Part shown: positions 9,245 through 17,954 of the stretch, in pieces
Layout: each line of letters begins with the position of its first letter
Numbering within the stretch: position 1 is the first letter of the stretch
Assembly: GCF_004339745.1 (NCBI RefSeq)
Contig: NZ_SMGP01000003.1
Span: 124,001 to 188,000 of the forward strand
Length of the DNA: 64,000 bases
From: Paraburkholderia sp. BL9I2N2
Lineage (GTDB): Bacteria; Pseudomonadota; Gammaproteobacteria; Burkholderiales; Burkholderiaceae
Direction: 5' to 3'
The notes under the pieces: generated by a model
What the model was told of the DNA's origin: nothing
Databases searched by the model: none
The model's input: the letters and a program-made list of their open reading frames with translations, nothing else
Position numbers and translations under genes: made by a program

Positions 9245-10036
9245 TCAGGAACCGCCGAACCAGTTATAGCCCTGGTTCTCCCAGTAACCACCGGGATATT
9301 CGTTCGTCACACTGATTGCGACGATATGCTTCGGATTCTTGTAGCCGAGCTTGGTCGGCATACGCAACTTCATCGGGAAGCCGTATTTCGGCGGCAGCAC
9401 CTCGCCGTCGTATGTGAGTGTGAGCAGCGTCTGGGCATGCAACGCGGTTGGCATGTCGATGCTGGTCCAGTAGTTGTCCGCACAGTGCAGTGACACGTAC
9501 TTCGCCGTGAGGTCCGCGCCCGAACGCTTCAGGAAACTGGAGAAGCGCACGCCGCCCCATCGGCCGATCGCACTCCATCCTTCAATGCAGATATGACGCG
9601 TAATCTGGCTTTCCTGCGGCATTGCGCGCAGTTCATCGAGCGTCCAGACGCGTTTGCCAGTCGCAAGACCACCCACCTGGAGCCGGTAGGTAGCGGCGTC
9701 GACTTCGGGCACATCGTCGACCTCGTAGAACGCGTTGAACGGAAACGGTCGCGTGATCATCGACTCAGGATAGGTCGGGGCCATCTCGTTCGGATTGAAC
9801 AACAGGGCTTGCACCTCGTCGTTGAAGAACGACATTCTGCGCAGCATGGTGTTCACCGACTTGTCATTGGTCAGATCGCAGCCGGACAGCAAAGCTAAGC
9901 CGCCGAGCGTGAGAACTCGCTTGCCAAGCAGCCGGCGGGCCGGATTTTTCAGTTCGTTGCGCGCATCCTTGATGATGGATTCAGCGTGAGACCGAAGAAA
10001 CGTATCAGGCTCCACAGCCTTTTTTCGAAAACTCAT
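9245..10036 (-). CDS. Sulfite-oxidase-like molybdopterin oxidoreductase, putative lipoprotein
   Basis: The 263-residue protein has one oxidoreductase molybdopterin-binding domain (about residues 95-255). HICIEGWSAIGRWGGV supplies the expected molybdenum ligand, Cys150, and YGFPMKLRMPTKLGYKNPKHI closes the fold. The N-terminus carries RRLLGKR, a hydrophobic stretch and LLSGC (Cys53), which looks like a lipobox and possibly a Tat lipoprotein signal. There is no dimerisation domain, as in MsrP/YedY. Only 2 bases separate it from the upstream cytochrome b gene, so the pair likely forms a membrane-bound oxidoreductase. The substrate could be an S- or N-oxide, or sulfite. Confidence 0.87.
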   Translation of the reverse strand: MSFRKKAVEPDTFLRSHAESIIKDARNELKNPARRLLGKRVLTLGGLALLSGCDLTNDKSVNTMLRRMSFFNDEVQALLFNPNEMAPTYPESMITRPFPFNAFYEVDDVPEVDAATYRLQVGGLATGKRVWTLDELRAMPQESQITRHICIEGWSAIGRWGGVRFSSFLKRSGADLTAKYVSLHCADNYWTSIDMPTALHAQTLLTLTYDGEVLPPKYGFPMKLRMPTKLGYKNPKHIVAISVTNEYPGGYWENQGYNWFGGS

Positions 10037-10038
10037 GG

Positions 10039-10704
10039 TCACCGTCCGCGAATCATCAGAAGCAGCGAGCGCGGCACCAGTGCGACCATGACGACATGCA
10101 CGACGAAGAACGCAACCAGCACGCTCATTGCAACGAAATGCACGACACGCGCATTGTCGTACCCGCCCATCAGCATGCGCAGCAGCGGGAACTGCACCGA
10201 CTTCCATATCGCCAGCCCCGACAGGATCACGAGCGCGATATCGACGATGGCGACCAGATAGGCGAATTTCTGTACCGCGTTGTAGCGTGTGAGGTCCTCA
10301 TGCGCGAGCGTGCCGCGCAGCGCGGCGACGAGATCGGTTGCAAGCGACTTGAAGCTGACCGGCAGCAGTTTCCGGCGCAGACGTCCCGAAGCGATATTCA
10401 GCCCGACGTAGATGAGGAAATTCGCGACCAGCATCCACATGATCGCAAAATGCCATTGCAAGGCCCCGCCGAGCCAGCCGCCCAATGTGATGGCGGAAGG
10501 AAACTGTAAAGCTGGAAAGATCGGCGAGGCGTCATAGATCTGCCACCCGCTTGTCACCATCAATACGACAGCGAGCGCATTAATCCAGTGTGTGATGCGG
10601 ACCCAGGCAGGTTGAATCGTTGTGTGAATCAAGGCGATCTCGTGATTGATGAGGTAGCACACGGTCGGCACTGCTGGCCGGCCGCGACCAGGGTGCGTCG
10701 CCAT
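10039..10704 (-). CDS. Cytochrome b561-type membrane partner of the molybdoenzyme
   Basis: This multi-spanning protein carries WVRITHWINALAVVLMVTSGW, WHFAIMWMLVANFLIY and VVHFVAMSVLVAFFVVHVVMVALVP, the haem-ligand-bearing helices of the cytochrome-b/b6 (Ni-hydrogenase CYTB) family. It would anchor the molybdoenzyme and link it to quinone. The start is uncertain: ATG at 10704 gives 221 residues without a good ribosome-binding site. A TTG at 10632 (IHTTIQPAWVR) matches the family's usual N-terminus. The order cytochrome b, molybdoenzyme, DUF5666-like, CHRD suggests one operon. Confidence 0.82.
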   Translation of the reverse strand: MATHPGRGRPAVPTVCYLINHEIALIHTTIQPAWVRITHWINALAVVLMVTSGWQIYDASPIFPALQFPSAITLGGWLGGALQWHFAIMWMLVANFLIYVGLNIASGRLRRKLLPVSFKSLATDLVAALRGTLAHEDLTRYNAVQKFAYLVAIVDIALVILSGLAIWKSVQFPLLRMLMGGYDNARVVHFVAMSVLVAFFVVHVVMVALVPRSLLLMIRGR

Positions 10705-10942
10705 ACGTAAACATGGCCAGCGCGCAACTATTCCATTGCGCGACAAATAATTTTTCTTACAAGCGGCCGCATGCGTGGCATTGCGGCCGAGAGCGCCAAT
10801 TGGTCCATGTTTCGAAGGCAAGTGACTCGCACCAGGCAAGAATCAGGTCACAGCCCGCTGAACCGGCCTAAGACGCAACGAGTGCGATCGTCGGGGAAGG
10901 TCCGTTACATAGGGGCGGAGCCGACGTTCGAACGACCCGGCG

Positions 10943-11233
10943 ACGAGCCTGCGTGGACAGCCCGTCTACCTCTGGTCCGGCACGCAAGACCAGGTCGTCA
11001 ATCCGCTTGAGATGGTCGCCGAGTCCGGCATCAACGAATGGGCCGATACGAACAAACTGGTCGTCGTGTATCCCGACACGATTGCGTCGTCTGCGCTAGG
11101 GCCGACGAACCCGCATGCATGCTTTGACTGGTGGGGTTACTCCAATCAATACGGCCCGAACTACGCGCTCAAGAAGGGCTTGCAGATGTCGGTGCTTTAC
11201 GCGATGGTGCAGCGCGTGCCTAGCCGGCCGTAG
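10943..11233 (+). pseudogene. Remnant of a poly(3-hydroxybutyrate) depolymerase
   Basis: The frame reads QPVYLWSGTQDQVVNPLEM and then directly VAESGINEWADTNKLVVVYP and CFDWWGY...YALKKGLQMSVLYAMVQRV. In extracellular or periplasmic PHB depolymerases of the LpqC/esterase type these blocks are separated by a long middle section. The join between PLEM and VAESG therefore looks like an in-frame internal deletion. The N-terminal part with the signal peptide and nucleophile is absent, because the frame closes at TAG 10910-10912. The natural C-terminus and stop are kept. The family call is from memory of conserved blocks. Confidence 0.7.
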
Positions 11234-11679
11234 GGCCGTCGTGGCACGGTTCCAATCGGTCGCAACGAGATTTGTGCGGCTGGATCGAACAACCGGAAAC
11301 GGTCATTCCCTCCGGCCACTGTATCGCTGCGCCAGAGCCAGCCGATAGTACGGACCGTACACACGAGCGGCGCCGTGCTTCGCAACTGCGCGACCCGATT
11401 CGTACTCTCCAGGCAACCCTCCTTGCTGCTCCTTAACTCGCGCGCCTTGTCCTTTCGCCCAGGGAGCGGGCGGAGAAAGCCTTGCTTTTGGCGGCATCAG
11501 ATCAGTGATCGGTGTCGCATTTGCGGATATTGCCCTTGCCCCTACAGGCGTCACACGCGCCGCCAGGACTGCTTCGAACTGTCCCGGAAGAACAAGGAGC
11601 AGCCGTCGGTTTACGGCCCCGCCCGAGTGTGCAAGTATCGGTGCCGAGGCGTATACCACATCCCTTTGCGAGGTTCAGG
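11234..11679. other. Intergenic, no gene recognised
   Basis: These 446 bases between the depolymerase remnant and the next gene contain several open frames on both strands. None has family similarity I can name, and none has a start signal. The stretch is probably a mix of promoter and decayed sequence. Confidence 0.4.
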
Positions 11680-12990
11680 ATGGCTTGGAGACTCTGGAAG
11701 ACCGGGAAGCGGCAAGATGGGACGCAAAGCTGGCCCAGCGATGCGAATCAGTCGATAAAGCAGCTTCTGGACATGTACCTCGCCAGCGATGCAGCACCGT
11801 TTTCAGGGTGGGCCGCACCAGGAATCATATTCGCGCCAGATGTCGAACCGGTCCTGCGAAACGGAGTTCGCGGATATCAGCTTGCCCTCTGGTTCTGGCT
11901 CTTTGCCGAGAAGCATGGCCCGATCGCGGCACGAATGGTACGCGAATCCTTCTGCCTGTTCGCTGAGGAGGCGCAACCGTCGTCCGGTGACAGGATTGAT
12001 GCGCTCCTCGACTTCGAAAGCCGCCTCGCGCATTCTATCGAGGCGATTTCCTCCGAGGCGCGCACGTTTCGGCTGGAGAGCCTGTCGGTAGAGCTACCGA
12101 TGGAATTCTTTCTGGCCACAGGCTTCCTCCGACTTGCTCCCGAATCCCCTTATGCCGGAGCGAATGAGAGCGCCAGTCTGCAAGGCAATGATTACAAGCT
12201 CGCTGACTGCTTTGGTCATGCAACCGAGGAGGCGCTGGCGGTATTCCGAGCGATGATAGACAAGGTCGACTTTGATGCGAAATCGCTATCGAACTGGAAA
12301 TGGAGCGCCCATCCTGGCGCTGCCGAGCGACATCTGCAACGACGCTACAGCAATCCCCTGTTTCCCCTGCACCGCCAGATGGTGACGGCTCATGAGGTCT
12401 ATGAAGCACGTCTTGCCGACGCCCAGTCCCTTCACGAAATCAGCAACGAGCTTGGTGAGCTTAGCCTCTCGTTCTCGCAGACGACCGAACTACCGCTGAA
12501 CTGGCAATCGTTCCTGGAAGGATATCGGGACTACGTCGACCGACTCGATGAACGCCGCCTCGCGGCGGGTGGGCAGAACGCGCCGCTCGGTGACGCAATT
12601 GAAAGACTGCGCACTGACATCCTCACAACCTGGCGCACTTCCCTTCACAGGAACCGGCACAGCCTTGCCACACTGGACCAGGACGAAGCGCAAAGGGCCG
12701 AGCGACGCGCGCTTCTGTACGGATGCGACTGGACCGCACAGATTCTAAGTAACGGCTCTCTGATACCGCCAGAAGAGGTCGTTCCTGCCCTTCTGAGTGA
12801 GTCCCCGTCTGAGCTGGAAAGGGTGGTGACCGCCCTTCAGGCCGAACCCCGACTGCATGAGACGCTTATGCAATGTCGCGCAACCGCGCATCGACTTGAC
12901 AACGAATCCCGCTCGGGCGGCCGCAATATTCCTGACATTGGCGACAAGCTCCGTATCCTTGACGGTCCACCCGGGCAGGTGCCGGCCTGA
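11680..12990 (+). CDS. Hypothetical protein, 436 residues, family not recognised
   Basis: I do not recognise this gene. The ATG at 11680 has AGG-type Shine-Dalgarno bases just upstream. The frame is open further up but reads as non-protein-like, Pro/Arg-rich sequence. The product appears soluble and mostly helical: no signal peptide or membrane segment, with acidic, leucine-rich stretches such as SLHEISNELGELSLSFSQTTELPLNW and IERLRTDILTTWRTSLHRNRHSL. Trp is fairly frequent. It stands alone between gene remnants, so context offers no function. An accessory or phage/plasmid-type origin is possible. Confidence 0.6.
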   Translation: MAWRLWKTGKRQDGTQSWPSDANQSIKQLLDMYLASDAAPFSGWAAPGIIFAPDVEPVLRNGVRGYQLALWFWLFAEKHGPIAARMVRESFCLFAEEAQPSSGDRIDALLDFESRLAHSIEAISSEARTFRLESLSVELPMEFFLATGFLRLAPESPYAGANESASLQGNDYKLADCFGHATEEALAVFRAMIDKVDFDAKSLSNWKWSAHPGAAERHLQRRYSNPLFPLHRQMVTAHEVYEARLADAQSLHEISNELGELSLSFSQTTELPLNWQSFLEGYRDYVDRLDERRLAAGGQNAPLGDAIERLRTDILTTWRTSLHRNRHSLATLDQDEAQRAERRALLYGCDWTAQILSNGSLIPPEEVVPALLSESPSELERVVTALQAEPRLHETLMQCRATAHRLDNESRSGGRNIPDIGDKLRILDGPPGQVPA

Positions 12991-13177
12991 CGTCGCCCGT
13001 TCGAAGTCAAACGTCCGGCCGTTCAATGCCGGGGCTTGCAGCGTCCAGGGCAGATCTGCGTACAGCCTTCGGCGGCGAATCTGTCGATGAGGCGGTCCGG
13101 CACGGCAAATTCGGGGAGTCGGACCTACTTGGGCTTCTTCGAGATCGACATGGTCCAATCCGACTTCTGTCGGGAGC

Positions 13178-13342
13178 GAGTTGACGGAGTTGCTAGCGAT
13201 CCCAACAATTCGGTATCGGGGCTGGTCCGGACTGTTCGGGGCAAGTGCTTGTGATGCACGACATGTCGGGCGTCTTCCCCGGCAAGACCGCTTACCCGAC
13301 GAGAAGGCATTCCAATACGGCCAGCTTCAATCCCGCGCCTAT
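13178..13342 (+). pseudogene. Frameshifted fragment of a panB-like gene
   Basis: The frame gives ELTELLAIPTI. After a one-base shift at about 13211 the next frame gives GIGAGPDCSGQVLVMHDM, then SGVFPGK. This is the C-terminal signature of 3-methyl-2-oxobutanoate hydroxymethyltransferase (IPTIGIGAG..cdGQvLVmhDmLGvfpGk). The upstream two thirds of a normal gene of about 270 codons are missing. It lies between the unknown 436-residue gene and the 3' end of the AraC gene. Confidence 0.72.
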
Positions 13343-13357
13343 GGCCGCTTGCCTGCG

Positions 13358-14314
13358 TTACGCGATTGATTTCGGTAGTCGCGGGTTTCGTTGCAATGAA
13401 GGTGAGCGTTCGTTGATCTGCGGACTGGCGTCTGTTTCGGCAATATCGCCGGCCGTGAACTGTTTGCGATAAGCGGCGGGCGTGAGTTCCTTCAACGCCT
13501 TGAACTGTCGGTTGAAGTTAGCGACGTTCGGAAATCCAGAGCGGGCTGCAACGACGGAAACCGGGATGGAAGTGTGCGCGAGCATCCGGCAGGCATGTCC
13601 AATCCTGACCCGCGCGATATATCGCCCAACGCTCTCTCCAATGTGCTGCTCGAAGTAGCGGGCCAGAGAACGCTCCGACACATTTGCAGCCTCGCAAAGT
13701 TCGGATAGACGCAGCGGTTCAGCGAAGCGTAAATCGATCATCGAGAGCACGCGATTGATACGTTCCGGTTCGTGGCCTGAAGGACCCTCCGTCCGGTCGC
13801 TAAACGCAGTAGGCGAAGCGAGCGGCTCACCAGGCGCTTCCGCAAGCGTGCACAAAACGTTTAGCGCTACGGCAAGGCGTTCTCGGGGGGCGCTGGACAG
13901 GAGCTCGTCGACCTGGGTGTGCATCGCGGCGCCGACCTCCGGACTGAACGCCAGCCCGCAGGCCGCCCGGCGTAACAGATTACGCAAAGGCGCATATTCC
14001 GGGCAGACATCCGCAAGCCGACGCGCCCAGTCGCCGCCGAACCAGATCACGATTGCAACCTGAGGAGATGCCGAGTCAATCGAGCGGTTCGACGCCCAGG
14101 TATGAGGAAGATTCGGCGGCACGAGAACCAGGTCCTCGTCTAGATAGTCTGCAATCGAATCCCCGATATAGCGCTTGCCGTTACTGTTCAGCGTCAGGGT
14201 CAGTTCGTATTCGGGATGATGGTGCCATTCAAACGGAATGCGCGGCAAACGCCGGTGGTAAACCCTAACCGAGCAGTCATCGCCAAATTCGACATGTTCG
14301 TATGCTGGTTTCAT
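13358..14314 (-). CDS. AraC-family transcriptional regulator with cupin sensor
   Basis: The 318-residue protein begins with a cupin ligand-binding domain (FEWHHHPEYELTLTL around residue 30; VLVPPNLPHTWAS around residue 65). It ends with two helix-turn-helix motifs (LRLSELCEAANVSERSLARYFEQHIGESV and IPVSVVAARSGFPNVANFNRQFKALKELTPAAYRK). It is divergent from the DUF1479 gene 95 bases away and probably controls it, together with the sugar-binding protein gene beyond. The ligand is probably a sugar or organic acid (inference). Confidence 0.92.
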   Translation of the reverse strand: MKPAYEHVEFGDDCSVRVYHRRLPRIPFEWHHHPEYELTLTLNSNGKRYIGDSIADYLDEDLVLVPPNLPHTWASNRSIDSASPQVAIVIWFGGDWARRLADVCPEYAPLRNLLRRAACGLAFSPEVGAAMHTQVDELLSSAPRERLAVALNVLCTLAEAPGEPLASPTAFSDRTEGPSGHEPERINRVLSMIDLRFAEPLRLSELCEAANVSERSLARYFEQHIGESVGRYIARVRIGHACRMLAHTSIPVSVVAARSGFPNVANFNRQFKALKELTPAAYRKQFTAGDIAETDASPQINERSPSLQRNPRLPKSIA

Positions 14315-14409
14315 GGCAGAAAGCGCAAAGAATTTGTCTGGATGGTATCACTTTTGTGGGTGCGGTCAGCCTATGCTTCGGACATAGCAGAACCCACAAG
14401 GAGACGACC

Positions 14410-15654
14410 ATGGCACTCATCATCGACGATCTGCCGGCAGCCATCCGGCAGGCCAAACAGGAGCTTCGCGCACGACTTCCGAACTATCGTGATGTTTTCG
14501 CCGAGGTGGATGAAACGATCCGCGCCGAAGCCAGCAGAATTGCCGCGCAACGCAGTCGCGGCGAAAACGTGATCCCCGAAATCCAGTTCTCGGACATCGC
14601 GGAGCAGCGGGTGAGCGCAGAGCAGATCGACCTCGTCAAAACGCGTGGTGCATGTGTGATCCGCAATGTGTTCGACCGCACTCTGGTGGAAGGGTGGGAC
14701 CGCGACATCGCGGACTACGTCGAACGCAACGATCTGGATACGCGCCTGCAGAACCGCGCCGAGGACAAATACTTTGGCCAGCTCGCGTCGAGCAAGCCAC
14801 AGATTTACGGCGTGTACTGGTCAAAGCCGCAGGTCCTCGCGCGGCAGGCGCCATCGCTGACGGCGGCCCGTGTCTTTCTGAACCAGTTGTGGCGCAATGA
14901 GAGTGAAGGCCGGGTCCATTTCGATCCAGAGCGGGTGCCGGTTTACGCGGACCGGATGCGTCGACGGCCGCCTGGTTCCGAGTCATTGGGCTTGTCCGCG
15001 CATTGCGACGGCGGCTCGGTCGAGCGGTGGATCGAAGGTAACTTCCGCAAGGTGTACCGGCATGTGTTCGATGGCAACTGGCGTCAATACGATCCGTTCG
15101 ACGCTGCATTCCGGCCCGACGTCGAAGAGATCGCGTCGCCCGCAGTGTGTTCGATGTTCCGCACATTTCAGGGGTGGACCGCGTTGACGCCGCAAGGCCC
15201 CGGCGACGGCACCCTGCAGCTCGTGCCCATTGCGAATGCGATGGCTTACATTCTGCTGCGCGCCCTTCAGGACGACGTCGCCGATGATGACCTGTGCGGG
15301 GCGATGCCTGGTCGCGCGCTCTCCATCAAGCCGGAATTTCATGCGCCGTTGTTCGACGCGCTGTCATCGATTCCCCACATGCAGGCGGGCGACACTGTGT
15401 TCTGGCACAGCGACGTGATCCACGCAGTGGAAGACGCGCACCACGGTGCAGGCTACAGCAACGTGATGTATATCCCGTCGGCGCCCGCTTGTGCCAAAAA
15501 CGATGAATACCTCAGGCGCCAATTGCCCAGCTTCCTTGAAGGCAAGAGTCCGCCCGACTTCCCTACTGACCACTTCGAAGTCGACTTTGTCGGACGGGCT
15601 ACGGCCGAAGATCTGACGCCTCTCGGTAAAGCTCAACTCGGTTTCGATCTGTAA
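14410..15654 (+). CDS. DUF1479 (YbiU-like) putative Fe(II)/2-oxoglutarate dioxygenase
   Basis: The 414-residue protein belongs to the YbiU/DUF1479 family, whose fold is a double-stranded beta-helix dioxygenase. The metal-site pattern is visible: SAHCDGG gives His198 and Asp200, and FWHSDVIHAVED gives the distal His (338 or the preceding WHSD). The start at 14410 follows an AGGAGACGACC ribosome-binding site. It is divergent from the AraC regulator and followed after 73 bases by a periplasmic sugar-binding protein gene. That suggests a role in taking up or oxidising a carbohydrate. No reaction is established for the family. Confidence 0.85.
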   Translation: MALIIDDLPAAIRQAKQELRARLPNYRDVFAEVDETIRAEASRIAAQRSRGENVIPEIQFSDIAEQRVSAEQIDLVKTRGACVIRNVFDRTLVEGWDRDIADYVERNDLDTRLQNRAEDKYFGQLASSKPQIYGVYWSKPQVLARQAPSLTAARVFLNQLWRNESEGRVHFDPERVPVYADRMRRRPPGSESLGLSAHCDGGSVERWIEGNFRKVYRHVFDGNWRQYDPFDAAFRPDVEEIASPAVCSMFRTFQGWTALTPQGPGDGTLQLVPIANAMAYILLRALQDDVADDDLCGAMPGRALSIKPEFHAPLFDALSSIPHMQAGDTVFWHSDVIHAVEDAHHGAGYSNVMYIPSAPACAKNDEYLRRQLPSFLEGKSPPDFPTDHFEVDFVGRATAEDLTPLGKAQLGFDL

Positions 15655-15666
15655 GCGCTACCCTGA

Positions 15667-15687
15667 CGCACGCCATCGTGGCGTGCG
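15667..15687 (+). terminator. Intercistronic hairpin
   Basis: An 8-bp perfect stem (CGCACGCC with GGCGTGCG, loop ATCGT) lies 12 bases after the DUF1479 stop, with no T-run. It may partly terminate transcription, or separate the stability of the dioxygenase and binding-protein messages. Confidence 0.5.
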
Positions 15688-15727
15688 CCTGCCTGGTGAT
15701 TCATAAACAAAACTAACGGAGACAGCA

Positions 15728-16975
15728 ATGAAAAGAACACTCATGTCGGGCGCGATTGTCGCAGCGGCGCTCGCCACGGGCGCACAGGTCGCCAGTGCTG
15801 CCGAGTCACTTTCTGTGTTGCACTGGTGGACCTCGGGTGGCGAATCGAAGGCGATCAGAGTGCTGAAGGACGACATGAATAAGCAGGGTTACGAGTGGAA
15901 AGACTTCGCCGTAGCCGGAGGCGCGGGTGCGGCTGCCATGACGGCGTTGAAGACACAGATCATGTCCGGTAACGCACCGTCGGCTGCGCAGATCAAGGGG
16001 CCGTTGATACAGGACTGGGCTGATCAAGGCGTGTTGGTCGATATAGACAAGTCCGCCACCGATTGGAAAGCCCAACTTCCAGCCCAGATCAACAAGACCA
16101 TGATGTCAAAAGGCCACTATGTGGCCGCACCATTCTCGGTGCACCGAATCAACTGGTTGTGGATCAACAAAGCCGACCTCGATAAAGTGGGCGGTAAGCC
16201 GCCGACGACATGGCCCGAGTTCTTCGCGCTAGCCGACAAGTTCCGGGCGGCGGGCATTACGCCAGTCGCGCGTGGTGGCCAGCCTTGGCAAGACATGACC
16301 ATCTGGGAGACGGTTGTACTTTCTCAGGGCGCGGATTTTTATCGCAAGGCCCTGATTGATCTCGACCAGAAAGCACTGACTTCGCCGCAGATGTTGCAGG
16401 TGTTCCAGATTGTCCGAAAGATTCAGGGTTACTTCGACAAAGGCTCCACCGGTCGCGACTGGAATCTCGCGACTGCCATGGTCATCAACGGATCGGGTGG
16501 TATGCAGTTCATGGGGGACTGGGCGAAGGGCGAGTTCGCGAATGCGAACAAGAAGGCTGACGTTGACTATATCTGCGCGGCTGCGCCTGGTACGTCGAAT
16601 GCCTTCACCTACACAGTGGACTCGTTCGTGTTTTTCCAGCAAAACGGCAAAAAAGAAGCGACGCCTGGTCAGCTTGCGCTTGCCAAAACGATCATGTCCG
16701 TCGATTTCCAGGAACAGTTCAGTCTCTACAAGGGTTCCATTCCTGTCCGGCAGGATGTTCCCATGGGCAAGTTCGACGCCTGCGCCAAGAAATCATTCGC
16801 AGATGAACAGTCCACAATCAAATCCAATACGTTCCTTCCGTCATTCGCTTTTGGTGATGTTCAGTCGTCGGCCACCCAGGGTGCGATTACCGATGTCGTG
16901 ACGAACTTCATGAACTCGAATGATGACCCGCAAGAGGGGATGCGCAAGGTCGCCGCTGCAGCGAAGACCAAATAG
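15728..16975 (+). CDS. Sugar ABC transporter substrate-binding protein (glucose/mannose type)
   Basis: The 415-residue protein has a Sec signal peptide (cleavage after ASA, about residue 25). It is an extracellular solute-binding protein of family 1, recognisable from LSVLHWWTSGGESKAI, PFSVHRINWLWINK, GGQPWQDMTIWETVVLS and FTYTVDSFVFF. It closely resembles periplasmic glucose/mannose-binding proteins of pseudomonads and Burkholderiales. No permease or ATPase genes follow: a terminator comes next, then a broken mutarotase gene. The protein is thus an orphan, or works with a transporter encoded elsewhere. Confidence 0.92.
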   Translation: MKRTLMSGAIVAAALATGAQVASAAESLSVLHWWTSGGESKAIRVLKDDMNKQGYEWKDFAVAGGAGAAAMTALKTQIMSGNAPSAAQIKGPLIQDWADQGVLVDIDKSATDWKAQLPAQINKTMMSKGHYVAAPFSVHRINWLWINKADLDKVGGKPPTTWPEFFALADKFRAAGITPVARGGQPWQDMTIWETVVLSQGADFYRKALIDLDQKALTSPQMLQVFQIVRKIQGYFDKGSTGRDWNLATAMVINGSGGMQFMGDWAKGEFANANKKADVDYICAAAPGTSNAFTYTVDSFVFFQQNGKKEATPGQLALAKTIMSVDFQEQFSLYKGSIPVRQDVPMGKFDACAKKSFADEQSTIKSNTFLPSFAFGDVQSSATQGAITDVVTNFMNSNDDPQEGMRKVAAAAKTK

Positions 16976-17084
16976 GTACGAGTTCGCAACCGCCTGGCAA
17001 AAATCAGCCGGTTATGCAGCGTCATTCGTGGGATATGAGGTCGCCTTTATGAACGTCTCCTCCACGTCTGCAAGATGTGGATTT

Positions 17085-17110
17085 AGCCCGCTGTTAGCGC
17101 GGGCTTTCTT
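17085..17110 (+). terminator. Rho-independent terminator after the binding-protein gene
   Basis: A 7-bp stem AGCCCGC/GCGGGCT with loop TGTTAGC is followed by TTCTTTT. It lies about 110 bases downstream of the binding-protein stop. Confidence 0.75.
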
Positions 17111-17248
17111 TTCGTTGCAGATAGCCTTCCAATGAAGCCCCTGCGGATCCGTCGGCCATGCGACTCGACGCAACGGAATCCGACGACGCCCCATATCGAC
17201 GGTCTGTAGCCAGTCTGGTAGGAACTGCCGGAGGAAAAGCCAAATGCA

Positions 17249-17860
17249 ATGACCCGTTGGACATTGAAGTGGGCGCATGGTGAAGCAACGATCCAGGCGC
17301 TGGGCGGAATGCTTGGCCCGTCCGGTTTGAACTTGGTGGAGGTCAATGCATATCGCCGCTACATGTCGCACCGTGGGGCGACGATGCGCGGCGGCCTGGA
17401 CTTATGCGAGCGATGCGCGGAGAGTGGCCATGCCTTCCGTTTGGAACCGTCCATTGCCCCAGTGGCCTGCCGCCGTTCAGTGCACTTCCAACCGGAACCG
17501 GACCTCTAGATGTGACTCTGCTGCCCCTCACGGTGGCAACTGAAGAAATCTTGCAGATTGCAGGTTGCCAACCGCCCTTCGTTTTGAGGTACGCAGCCAG
17601 CGGCGCCGACGTTCTGCTTGACTGGAATGTCGAAGAGCTTCCAGATGCTTTGCTTTGGATTAGCAACGGCGGCCGGACAAACGCACCGTGGTGCGGGAGG
17701 AACTTTGCACTTGGCGTCGAGCCAGCTAATAGTTTCTTTGATCTCGGGCGCGTCGTGGTCCCGCCTGCTAGCCACCCACTCGCGGCCCGTTCTGGACTAA
17801 GGTTCTTGTTGAAGAGTCGCGCACCATTCGCTATCGGCTTTCAGTACGGGCAATCTGAAC
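17249..17860 (+). pseudogene. Broken aldose-1-epimerase/mutarotase-like gene
   Basis: The first frame (MTRWTLKWAHGEATIQALGGMLGP) breaks near 17320. A second frame continues with CISPLHVAPWGDDARRPGLM, RGEWPCLPFG and, later, ALLWISNGGRTNAPW and FALGVEPANSFFDLG. These are blocks of sugar-mutarotase-like proteins of about 330-350 residues. Here only about 200 codons remain, so a middle section is missing besides the frameshift. It follows the orphan sugar-binding protein, as in intact sugar-uptake operons. The transporter genes that would normally lie between appear to have been deleted. Confidence 0.65.
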
Positions 17861-17954
17861 GCGGGCAGTTGCGGATCGCGCAGCAACCGGCATCCGCCAC
17901 CCGCCGATCGTCTGCCCGCCCTGGTGCAGGCTATTCTCACCCCGGCGCTTCGAT

